Of a stretch of 64,000 nucleotides of DNA, positions 23,011 to 35,000 are shown piece after piece. Source of the DNA: Ooceraea biroi (Eukaryota > Arthropoda > Insecta > Hymenoptera > Formicidae); the NCBI RefSeq assembly GCF_003672135.1, contig NC_039514.1:6887287-6951286 (forward strand). Direction: 5' to 3'. A program made the position numbers and the translations under genes. Below the pieces are notes generated by a model, which searched no databases, was not told where the DNA came from, and saw only the letters and a program-made list of their open reading frames with translations. How positions within the stretch are numbered: position 1 is the first letter of the stretch; each line of letters begins with the position of its first letter.

Positions 23011-24032
23011 GGCCATCTGGATTTTTTAATGATGGGGGCATGCTCGAGTGGCGCGACGCGAAATATATCGCATTTTCTTTTTCTCCCCGTGATCTTTTTT
23101 TTGATTGATCAGTCTCGAAGGAAGGCAGAGACCTGTCCCTGAAATTGGACTGTTTAGAGACAGCGTTTTGAGTAGACGCTTCTGATTAATGTAAATGTAA
23201 ATTCACGCAGGCGCTTGTCAGAAACTTGATATATTGAGAATATATTGGGGAGGAATTGGCACTTAGGGGAGGATCGAGAACTCGCGCCTAATTTTTTAAT
23301 CTCCCATCGCCTCCCCGTGAGTGCAATTTCTTCTCGTTGCTTCAAATTACAAATTATGTGTTACACGTGTATCGCGAGCTCGTAGCTCACGTTCCGGTTC
23401 GGGGAACGGAGTGCGAGGTCATTCCGTGATCCGCAATATCAATTATGTTGTTGCGAGGCGTGCCATAATTTTGCGCCATAATTACCGGATAATTCGGAAT
23501 TTCACTGTGAATAGTAGGTTCTTGGAGGAGTAATTGGATAGCTCACGTCAAAAGTACGTGACGTGAACGTATCTGCTTGCGGATTCGCGGGTGCTCGTGA
23601 GAGATACGAGTTTCCCGCAGCCAATGCCGGTTCGTTTCGCACTGTTAGGCGAGAAACAGTGGTGCCCAGCTGTTCCGTAGCTGCAAAGTTTCCGGGATCA
23701 TTAGCTTGCAGCTTACGTGCCTGATTGATTGCGCATCGTGCATGTTTGCGGAACACGTGATGGAAGTTAGTTTCATTCATTAGGGGCGTCCAAGTGAACC
23801 GATATCGAACTCTACCTGTAACATGCTGATTTCTGCAGTGTTATTTACAACGTCCTATCGACGCGCGCTCACAAAACGCACAGGCTTATCAAAAAGATAT
23901 TTAGAATTTATTCGTTGCCTTTGTGAATTTCGTTTGATCTATCTCGGCGTAAATCGTAAGATCGATAACGACGCGAAGCAGTTCAAAATATATTTTTGTA
24001 ATAAATTTACAAATTAGAAGAGCCGAGCGCAT

Positions 24033-24050
24033 TCTCTCTCTCTCTCTCTT
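24033..24050. repeat. CT microsatellite
   Basis: About nine CT units in otherwise AT-rich intergenic sequence. Confidence 0.85.
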
Positions 24051-26533
24051 ATTTATTCATATTTAAATGTATCAAATATAACGCGACGAATTTTAAAAAT
24101 GCACGCAAGAAAAGGAATATTTTTATCGAAATTCTCAAATCAAATGTATCGTTGAGACAAACGTCAATCTTTCCTTAAATAATTCTTGTCGGTGAATAAA
24201 ATCAATTTTTCTAGATCACATTTTTTATTCCACGATAAAGCGGAAATACCGAGTGACTAATTAAATCGAGGATCTCGCAATTCATCTACTCGCGCGGAAG
24301 TGTATACCGCGCTTTGCGTAATTGTGATCTTTCGGTAACAATCGCGTCATTCGAATTCCGCAGTACGTACGTACTTCGACGATAAAGAGGGTGTTACACC
24401 CCCGAGTATACTTCACAGAGTGTAACACGCTCCACGTAACGTCGCGAAATCTCAATATCGCGAGTGCGAGTGTCATTTCTACGCACTTAACACATTTAAA
24501 GCGCGTCTGTGCGCAATTGCTCAATCTGCATGCGTCAAAATGGCACCTGTAAACATGTTAATTCCAAATTAGATGACGCGAGAGACGCATTGCTCGACAC
24601 GCATACGTGTGCAGTGAATATACGCGCGCGGAGTCCGCTTCCGGCGCCGAAGACGCGCGTTGCGTTAATTAATCGAGACGTCCGGTATTGATTAACGAGG
24701 CGAAAGCGCCTTCCTAGACTTCTCGGCTCTTTAAAAGCCGTTGTCAATTCCGACGTGCGTCGGATGCAGATAGGCAGCCAGTAAATTATTAGGCCCCGTG
24801 GAAACACCTGATGCAGCAGCGCCCGTGGATCTACAAAGACTTCATTATCACCGCGTGATATATATACACGCTCACGAGCGAGCGGGAGAGCATTATTGTC
24901 TCCGTGGATTATGTTCTCGTGATTGATCGGCGTTCGATTTACGGGTAGGCGCGCGCGCACGATATCATGTGTACTCTTGAGATTTATTATCCTCCCATAG
25001 AACTCTCGGTCTCCCTCGGCCCTTGATCTCCCTTATTGCGCGATGAATCGCGGCCGCTTCGAGCGCGCGAACAAAAAATTCTGTTAAACGTTGGAAACCG
25101 GATAGGAAACCGTGAAAATCACCGGTGCTCGGTTTGCTCGTGCAACGAGCTCCGCGTCATTTCCTATCGCCGCGCAAGTATATTAGATTGACTCGATGGG
25201 GATTTTTTTAATCAGGCCGCACGTTTCCCGATATCGCGATATCGAATTCCGATTAAATATCGTCGCTGATTTCGATCGACGGGACGTTTGAAATTGTGCG
25301 ATTGAGGAACATGTATACATGCCACAAGATAAATATTCTCGATTTGTAAAAATCTGAAAAATTGTTTGAGAAAAATTGTATTCTATACATCAAGATATAC
25401 TGTATAAATAATCGAATTTTGTTATGTCTAATTTATCACTAGATGTATTCAGGTATCGATATTTTGCATGAGAAGCATTCCATGTTTTCTCTCTTATAAA
25501 TATGCTATCCCTTATAAATATGCATATTTGTCATAGTAGTTTCTTCCATTTTAGTCTAATACGCGGCATTTTATTCACTGTTAATATTATTCCAGCGATA
25601 ACAATTTTCGACTGCTCATTCCTAGTGATTTAACACCGGCAGACTTTGCTCGCGATACGCGATGCCGTAGATACGTATTGTTAATATAATGCAAATGTAT
25701 TCTACGCGCGCGTGTAAGGTAGCGGCGGCGGTCTTATCTAATGGTTATACGCTGTTCCGACTACGACATTTTGTTCTCCAAGTCGCACATTTTAGCGATT
25801 CGTCTTTAATTTAGCGCTAAGAGTAAAAGCTGGAGATAACTCCGCTATTTATGGCCGCTGCCACCGATAAGAGTTCCATATTTTTCGCGGTACGCTTATA
25901 CAATTGCAACGTGCTACTCGGTACGAGGATGTATTGTCTAACAATATATTACGACGTTTCAGACTCAAATTTACTAAATCGGGAACCAAAGTAAAAAATA
26001 TAGATAAGCACCGGCTTTTCGCATACCTTAATTTTATAATAATTGCACCGCGTGCTTCGTAATAGAAATTATGAAATAAAATAAAGAAGTTAAAGATTTA
26101 AAATTCGATAATTATTATAAACTAGAAGTAGTGCTTGACGCAAGATAAAAGAATAATAAAAAAATTAATTAATTCATCTCTTTCCTCTAATTTTCTTTTT
26201 TTAATTATGCGGCAGAGGGATATATTGCTTGCTGACATTTTTATGGAAAAAAAGCGAGACCAGTTGCACAGTTCGTAAGCAAAACACTCGAGCCGAGTAT
26301 GTCCGCTTGTTTATTCGCTTATTATATCATGTTATCTTTAAGCGATTGATAACGGATCATCGTGGACGCGATAAAGGGACGTAAACGGCTTTTCTCTCTT
26401 TTCTCGCGTGCGAGACTCGATCGTGTGTCGCACGAAAGGAGAAATTCCAGATAATCTTGTTGCTCGCAAGGCGAAAAAAGTTTCTCGTGCTGCTGACGTC
26501 AGGGCTATCGAAATGCTATTGAGTCGTATTATA

Positions 26534-27112
26534 CAGGGTGGCCCATTTTAATTTATACAGTCGATTTTTTAAAAAACTAAAAGAGATACGAAAAAATGTT
26601 TCAGACAGACATGTCACGATTTCGAGGGGGACATAAGATGATACCATTGGTTTGACCTTGAATAGTCGTTTGAAGGTCACGCGAAGATCACCTTCAATTT
26701 CTTAAATTGAAACCCCAACTTTTTATTGCAGATTCTTATTCTCCATCGAAAAGTAAGTAACTTTTGTCTGAAACATTTTTCCGAAAAATGTCATCTTATG
26801 TCCTTAAAATGATCTTCAAGATGAGTTTTGAGGACATTTTAAGGACATAAGATGACATTTTTCGGAAAAATGTTTCAGACAAAAGTTACTTACTTTTCGA
26901 TGGAGAAGAAGAATCTGCAATAAAAAGTTGGGGTTTCAATTTAAGAAATTGAAGGTGATCTTCGCGTGACCTTCAAACGACTATTCAAGGTCAAACCAAT
27001 GGTATCATCTTATGTCCCCCTCGAAATCGTGACATGTCTGTCTGAAACATTTTTTCGTATCTCTTTTAGTTTTTTAAAAAATCGACTGTATAAATTAAAA
27101 TGGGCCACCCTG
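26534..27112. mobile_element. Fold-back MITE of Tc1/mariner type, 579 bp
   Basis: The two 278-bp halves (26534-26811 and 26835-27112) are near-perfect inverted copies around a 23-base loop; I find one mismatch, near position 26738. The ends read CAGGGTGGCCC and both sides are flanked by TA (26532-26533 and 27113-27114), the target duplication of Tc1/mariner transposases. There is no transposase frame, so it is non-autonomous and would have been moved by a transposase encoded elsewhere. The near-identity of the arms suggests a recent insertion or ongoing arm homogenisation. Confidence 0.92.
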
Positions 27113-28747
27113 TATATACAGATGACAGTATCGATCGCTCGCAATAGCATAATCGGCAAAGATCATCTGCACCGAGCTGCGCGATTCTATCTCAGTTATT
27201 TAATGTCAGATTATAAAATAATATCTTACGTAAAAGCTGGGCACCCGAAGGTCTACACGTACGAACAACGCACACGCTTGCACAAAATTAAACTCTGAAG
27301 AGAACAGCGAAGAAAAATGAGGAAAATACTCTTGACTTGCCGCAGAATTGCATTCCGTCGTCGGCTGACAGCTTGAACGTTGGGGGGAACAGCGTGTCAT
27401 CGCGGTAGTAATATACCCTCGCGTCGGTAACCCGTGTCGTGAAATATAATATGTGTCAGCGTGAAGCGTAGCAGTTTGACTTGTAGTCTTCCAAGAGTTC
27501 GGCTTGGTATTTTTCTGGTCGATCTCAAACTTGGCGCAAAGAGCTCGAGAGTATAAGGAGCGCCGGACGTAAATTTTCCCGCAACGAGAATAAAATGTAC
27601 GTTTCCCGTGCAGATACTGCGGGAGAAATATCGAAATAAAAGGAGTGCAATAATTTTATACTTCCCGTTTGTTTCTTCATTTTACAATCAATGCGATCAG
27701 AGCCCCCGGAGTGGAACAAAAAGCGCGCTTATGAATATAATTGCAAACGTGACGCGAAACGAGCGAGCGATTTCTGCTCTTAATAACAATAATAATAGAA
27801 TGAATCATTTTTAATGGTAACTGTGTGCATTATTTTACTCGTTATTGCATCGCTATTCAGGAAGCGGATTCTGCTTTCATTACTTTGATAGAATGAAAGG
27901 ACGAGGAAATCGCTGTTCTCGTCCGTGCCGGCCCTTTGGCGCGTCTGTGCGCGTGCATATATCCACAATAATATTTTCCCCTTTACTTCCTCGTGCGCTA
28001 CCGTGCAAAAAGGGCGGTATAAACTTCCTCGCCCCGGGCGGCAATTTTTGGCCCGCCGTTTGTAGCCGGTGGACGATAGCGGAAAGTTTACACACGGTGA
28101 AAGACGAGCCGGCGCGGGCGGCCCGGCCCGTCGTTCAGAAACGCCCGCGCTGCGAGCGTAGCCGAATTAACACGTCGGCATCGGCCGGATAAGTCGATTA
28201 TAAAAATAAACTAACCCTCTCTTTTTCGATCGGATATATCTAACTTCAGTTACGCGTTTCCATCGAGGGCCCGGATTAAAGCGGGATTTGCATTCGCTCC
28301 GCACGAAACGAAAATACGTTTCTCGTCTCGCAGCAATTTTCACTGACGAACCCAACTCGGACTAATAAAAACTTTATTACCGTTCCCGGGTTAATGATGA
28401 TTTAATCGAGTTATACGGGCGAGCGGGCTCTATCGAAAACGCGATTGTCGATGCGTATATCTCAATTTATAATAATACGATATTCGTATCGGATGTTCCG
28501 ATCCTGTTTCGGATCCGACAGCGGACAGTTGGAGAAAGTTACAATATTTTTGTAATGCGTCTGCTTTTTTTACTCTTTTTTTTCTTTAAGTGAAAATCTC
28601 TATTTTTCCTGGGTAGATTGCGGTACCGATCCGAAAGGGGTGTATCGCGTCCCTTAACGAATAATTGTCTCTCGTGCTTTGTCCAATCGAATGTGACGGC
28701 CGATTAGCATGTTTGAATAACAAAGACAATGGATTCGTTTCAGGTGG

Positions 28748-29025
28748 ATGCCGTGCCGACTGAAAATCGAGCCGAATATCTGCTGCGTCGATTATGACGG
28801 TATTATCCTGGTGTCAGGAAGTGACCCTGGATCCGACCAACCGGAACCCTTCAAAACTGTCCTGTACGGCGTGGCTCAGATCGATGCCGCGCTGGGCGTG
28901 ATCGGCGCGGTTTTGCCCATCAATTTGCCCGCAAAAAGGCTCATTTACAGTCCAACGGGTCCGCTTAACATGGATTATCACGACGTGCGGAGCTTTGCGG
29001 AGGCTGCCACGAAGGGAATAAAGCG
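28748..29025 (+). CDS. M17 aminopeptidase, coding exon 1
   Basis: Encodes residues 1-92 plus two bases of R93, beginning M-P-C-R-L-K-I-E-P-N. The acceptor TTTCAG ends at 28743; only this frame stays open. The bases between acceptor and ATG (G-TGG) would allow an upstream coding exon, but none was found. The donor is GCG/GTAATT. Confidence 0.8.
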
Positions 29026-32000
29026 GTAATTCCTTTGTGTGATCCCACACATTTTCCTTTCCCTTTGTTCTCTTTTTTCTGTCTCTCTCTTTCTCTTTTA
29101 ATACGAATAAAGCATCGCCGTATGGGGATGTATTTTAGATGTGTGTTATCGGCACGTCCCTCAATGGCCTTTAAAAGGAGTACGTATATATAGTTTTATA
29201 ATGTGCTAAATGCAGTATGGAAATATATAAATAAGCGACGGTGAGTATAAATGGTCGATGACGTTTCCTGAATATGCATATGGAATCGTAACGCGCAACG
29301 TGTAACGGAATTTCGTGCATTCGCGGCGAAAAGCCGTGCTACGTATTCGATACGAAAGCGGAACTTTGCTACCGTGACCGGTTACCCGATATTACGGCGA
29401 AATCTGCGCTGTCGCTGAAGTAAAAATCTCCCCCCCCCCCCCGGCGAGTAAGTTCGCCAGCGGATCCGTCGCGCGAGGAAATTTAATTTCCTGCCGGAGT
29501 CCGAAACAGTCCGTGGCGGGAGTGTCACCGGCGAAATGAGAGTCAATTTATTATGACTGTGCGGATTCGGCAGGATGATTTTCAGCGAGGACACCAAACT
29601 GCGGTGTCTCGCATGATATTTCCGCGTGCGATAATAGGACGAGACGCGCGGCGATCCGCACGAAAAACGCGCCGAAAACAAGCGCGCGAAAGGGAATTCC
29701 GCGCGCGCGCGCGCGGAAAAGAATGGAGAGATTTATTGGACGCGTGCTCCGCGTAATAAAGAGCGCCCATGAGATTAATAAAAATCGAACGACGCGTTCG
29801 ATCGCTCTCGTCTTTCTCTCTTCCGCCTCGTCGCGAGAGCCACCCCCAAATGGCTATTTGGAATTTGGACTCCGCGTGCGCGCGCGCGCGCGCGCTTTCG
29901 GTCTGCCGCTCTTTGATAACTGCCATTACGGGCAGGCAATTACCCGTTAATTCAGCTCTTTATATGCTGACGGCGAGTTAAATCGCGGCTGCCGGGGCGC
30001 AGCGAGATAAGTCCCGGTTATCTGTCGTTTCGGGAGGAAGCGGGAATACCGTAGCGACGTGCGAGGAAACCGGCACGGCGGTACAATATAATACCGCGCA
30101 CACGCGCGTTATTGCCGCAAAGATGTTCGCCTCTGATCTCGGGACCTTTGACCTTTAATACGCCACATGCGCGTTCATATTTACCGAGTCCACAGGAAAT
30201 GACCGCCCAACTTCCACATATTTCCATCATCCTTCGATGTTAGTCAGCAGCAATAGTTGAATGCATCATCGGTGCGTCGCGATATTTTTATAACACCGCG
30301 ATACGTCTGATATTTCCATGCGTCCACTGGGGGAGGTTTCATTCGTACCATTCGCGTGGAGGCAGCGGTTTTTTTCCTGGATTACGTGCATGTGATTGAT
30401 CGCACGGCCGGAAGTGACGTTACATTTACGCGTTCCCGCATCCGCGGTCCTCGTTTGCATACATTGCCGAAACGGGAGAAGGAGCGAAAAAAGGCAGAGT
30501 GGAAAAATTGTCCTGCCCTCGTGGACTCGCTTTATTAATCCGGCGAGATCGATGGATCGATGGTGAAGGGATTAATCGAGGGCCGGCGATCGCGTGCACG
30601 CAATCTCGCGCATCTCCGCGCACGCATGCCGCATACGCACCGGACGTTGCGAGCTTCCGCTCTGTGTCGCGATGCGTATACGGCTGTCAGGATGTTTTGT
30701 GTACGGACACTCGAATAGCGGCGTGCGGAAAACGCAATGATGCGCGGACGAAATTCCGCGCGGCCGCGCGCCTGTCGGAAATTCGATTGAAAAACTAAAA
30801 TTCCCCCGTGGAGCGACTGATGTTTTTTTTTCTCATCCGCTTTTTCCGCCCCCCGCGTGCAGACGGTAACGGAATGTCGGCGTGAAGATCGCTCCGCGCT
30901 GGATGGAGAAAAATTGCCGATCGTTACGTTGCGACGGTGAAATATTTCGTCTTAATAATGAGGGAGGCGCCCTGTCGAGTTCGCCGATGGATATCCGCGC
31001 GATATCCGCGTGCCGGCTGGTAAACGCGATGCAACGGTGCACCGATACACGTCACGCCGTTTGGACTTTGAGAAATTAAGTGATCGTTAAGTAATGTATC
31101 CAAATCACTGGAGATGAAATTTATATACTAGAAATATATAATATATATTTATATAATATAGACAATGGCTTTTTGAATTGATTTCTGCTCGGGCGACGCT
31201 CCGCGATATTCTCCGGAGGAAAATAGCCGCGCTCCAAGTTTTGCCGTGCGCGCGCGCATGTCTTAATTATTACCAATGTATCCCATGGGCGAAATTGCCG
31301 TCGCGCTCCGTTACACGTCCGACAATGCGATATTTGCTATCTCCGCGCGGAATTCCGGAATAATAATTCCGGCGCGCGCGATTCCGCGCGACACTAATAC
31401 AAAACTCAAATCGCGAGTGCCAGGTTGAATCGGGAGCCGAACCGAACCGAGCACGAGACCGGGGCTATTCCTAAACCGCAATGGAACGGCGGCGGTTCCT
31501 CTGGAAATTCCCAAGTACGAGACACCGAGCTGCGCATTGAGAATGTAACGAAGTTTAAACACGATAGCGATAGCAGTCGAGGACGGATTAATAGTTCGTG
31601 ATTCGCGCGCTCGTGCCGGAGAGAAACGCAGAGGGAAAGAGGAAGAAACAGAGGAACGAAGACGGAGAGATCGAGAAAGAGAACGGGCGAGCGAGAGCAC
31701 CCTCTCAGCCTCGCGCGGCTACGTCTGTATTACGTCAGGCAAGACGAAAATTGGACACGAAGGGAGCGAGAATGGCCATTCGTGTCCCGGGATACTCAAT
31801 GAGAACCGCACCTTTCCCGAGGGAACCCCATTTCTCTTCCCCCTTTTTGCACGAACGGGACCGCCCGCCCTTCTTCCGCCGATCCCGCGGGACGTGCTAT
31901 CACTTGCAGGTTTTACGCTATCAATATTATCGCGCGGGGGGTATCCACGACGATCCCACCGCGATTCCTGACGATCAGCGATACGTCCGCGCCATAATTA

Positions 32001-35000
32001 CGGTCAGACGTCCGTCGAGCTCGCGCTCACGTGAATGCCCTTCCACGTCGAAATCCCGTCTCTGGGGTCGCGCCTTGATCCTTTACCGGAGTCTTAGATT
32101 GGCATCCCTTTCCGTCCGTCGATCAGCCTGTCAGCGGGAGAGCCTCTTGACCGCTTGAGCCTCGTTGACGCCCTTTCCCTTAACGAATGATACGGCTATC
32201 GAAAGCGCTGACAAATAGCAGAAACTCTTATAGCAGAAACGTCGCAACATTTATCCCCTATCCGCAATCAATTTCTCTCGGATTATTCCGGAAATCGAAG
32301 TGTCATCTCGATCCAGGATCGAGGTACTGCTGCGATCGCGCATTAATATGCCGGAGTGACAATTTACATGTTAACTGCGTAATGATCTCGTGGCCGATTC
32401 CATATAGCTCTTTCTCTTATTAGGGCGTTGAAGGCTGGGGTGAAACGTCCTTTGCTGGTGCTACTGCCGGACGAACGCTTCGAGAACGTCGAGCTGGTCA
32501 CGCTCCTTGGCGCCCTGGAGGGTCTCTACGTGGTGAGTTTCACAGCAAATTATTAATCAATTATAACAGTAAAACGTTGAAAAATAACATTGTGACCGTG
32601 GAAAAAAAAACGAGGATTTTAAGGTCGATCTGAAAAACGAACCCTTCTCCATCATCTCGCTCGAAGTAATCCACTTAAAGGTACTAACCGCGGATTTGGC
32701 GTCGCGTTACCAAAGACGGGTGAATCGCGCCGGGGGCTGACAGATCCCCGACTCGTGAGCGAGATTCGAAAGAGAGGGATTCGATCGGACAGATCGAGAA
32801 GGAAAACCGGAAATAGTCACGCCGGGGGCGAGGAGGCGAAGCCGAAGAGAGCCGGGCGGAATCAATAAGCGAACGCTACTCGATTGCGGCAATATATCCG
32901 GTTAAGGCATTTCGCAGATAGTACAGTTGTGGTTACACGGGAGCCGTTTAAACCAATCAAACAGATACAGCACGGCTTTGTGCGCACCTACGTCGGCGGA
33001 ATAGGAAGTCCGCACTTGTATCTGGAAGGAATTTATCCCCCCGCTTGTGCCCGTGCCCGAGAGTTCGCTGCGCTTGCGGTCTGATTGGCTCCCCTTGCCA
33101 CCCCCGCCCCCCGAAAGTCACCCGGCGTGCTCTAAACCCCCGGTAAATCCGTCTGCCGTTGTCTCTAAACTAAATTGCCGTGCGATCTTAATCCATAACT
33201 AATGACGCGCGGCTGCGCGCGAGCCGCGCGTCACGCAATCCGACTGATCCGCGGTATTTTATTACGGTGACGCGGATTAATTTCACCCTCTTCTCGTGCT
33301 CCTTCCCTGCCGCCCGTCGATGTCCGATCGTCATCCAATAAGACTCGCCGCCGCGTAATTACCGCGAACCTTCAGCCCCCGGATATTCATTATTTAACGA
33401 TTACGACAAGCCGCGCTGGATATGCGGGTAATTTGCAAGCGCGCACGTAGCTCGCGTTCGACGGGGATTAATGCGAGCGGTGCGGATGTTGCGCATGAGG
33501 CGCATCATCATCGCGATCCGTGCGATCCAGCGAGATCGTTACGATCGGCCCGTTATCTATCAGAGCTGATTAAACGGAATCGCCTGCCGCCGAGCGGGCT
33601 CGAAAGCTCGTTCTTTGCGAACTCACGTGACGGGGGTGTACGTGCCGGGAGCGCGATACAGCCGGATGACGCGATTGCGGCCGCGTTAATGCGCGGAAGC
33701 GTCGCAGCGCCTCGAGCGAACGGTTGATAGACACCGATGATGGATCGAGAGATCGGCGGCGAAGAGCGCGATCAGTGTCGGCCATAATTAAGCAACACCT
33801 GTCGCCGACAGCTTTCCACCCCTTCCTTCGGGGGCGGCCTGCGCTTGATGGATAAGTACACGCGCGCGGCGTGTCTTATGCGGCCTGGCGAGTATCGGAT
33901 TGCGCAACTCGATTGCAAGCAACTCCATTGTTCATTAACCCGGGCGCCGCCGCGGTTAATTACGCTCCGAGGATGGTATCCGCGTTTATTATGCGAACTT
34001 TCAAGGCGGAAGTTACCCGACGCGGCTGTGTTACACTGGCCGAGATCGATCCGTGGATCTGCATTGTACTTGTTTTACCGGAGGGTGCGGGAAAGGGGCG
34101 GCGAGGAGCGCGCGATCGCGAGGCCGCGTGTATTGCGCGCGATACATTTCGCATTTCGCGACTAAGTACGTTTAATCGAATATGGAAGGGTCACCGGAAA
34201 ACGCTGCGTATGAAATTTTCAACGTGACGTCTCGACGGTGAACCGCCGCGCCGGTGATTTGCATGGAAATGACGCTTGTAACTGGAAAATTTCCGCGTAA
34301 TGTGCTTTCGCGTAATGACAGAACGTTGCATTAATTTCGACGAAATTTTTCCGCGAAATCGCGAATAGAGTTCCAAATGGGATTACTTCCTTTTTTTCGC
34401 AATGATGACGACTAAAGCAATTTACGTGGCGTTCTGTTACGAGCGCTCTTTCGCGTTCGTACAGAATGGTTCGGTGGGTTCAAAGGCGAGGGATACTGCC
34501 TTGTGTAATTGGCGCGAGTTTGTCTTTTGTAACTGTATAATTTCCAATGGCGTGTGAATCTGTATCGAATTCACTCATCGGGAAACATAGAAACGGCTAC
34601 CGGAGGCGAGGATCTGGGCGCTCGCTTCCCTTGTCGGAGATCAAAGACGAAGTTTAACCCAAGAAAGCGAACGCGAAGAACAAATCTCGCCTGTGGTTAT
34701 ACGCAACGCGCGGTGTTTGAGTTACATTAAACGAGAAACGGAGTCTCGAACTTTGAATTATAGAAACGGGAAACGTTTCTCTTTCTAGCTGAATGAACAA
34801 ACATTTTAATAATAAAATGTGCGCGAAGGGATTTATTTATCGCATGAAATTAAGTGATGTTGCTATTACGTCCCACAAATAAATAAAACGTTATTTATAT
34901 TTATAATATAATTTATATTGTATATATTTGTATATATTTTCCTGTATGTTACGATGCATAATTGCCACATAAATAATTTTTAACATTTATAAACGAGATT

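Larger units (their letters stand above)
19978..28743. other. Intergenic or 5' non-coding sequence between the two genes
   Basis: I see no supported coding exon. It holds a TA microsatellite (21389-21407), a GC-rich island (about 21950-23010), a CT microsatellite (24033-24050) and the fold-back MITE (26534-27112). The aminopeptidase frame begins right after a splice acceptor at 28743, so its 5' UTR exon and promoter should lie somewhere here; the GC-rich island is the best candidate, without direct proof. Confidence 0.55.
29026..32423. other. M17 gene intron 1 (3.4 kb)
   Basis: Bounded by GTAATT and TTATTAG. No nested gene is supported; the 186-residue + strand frame at 31598-32158 has no motif. 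It contains GC microsatellites and a nested inverted repeat at 31344-31390. Confidence 0.65.
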
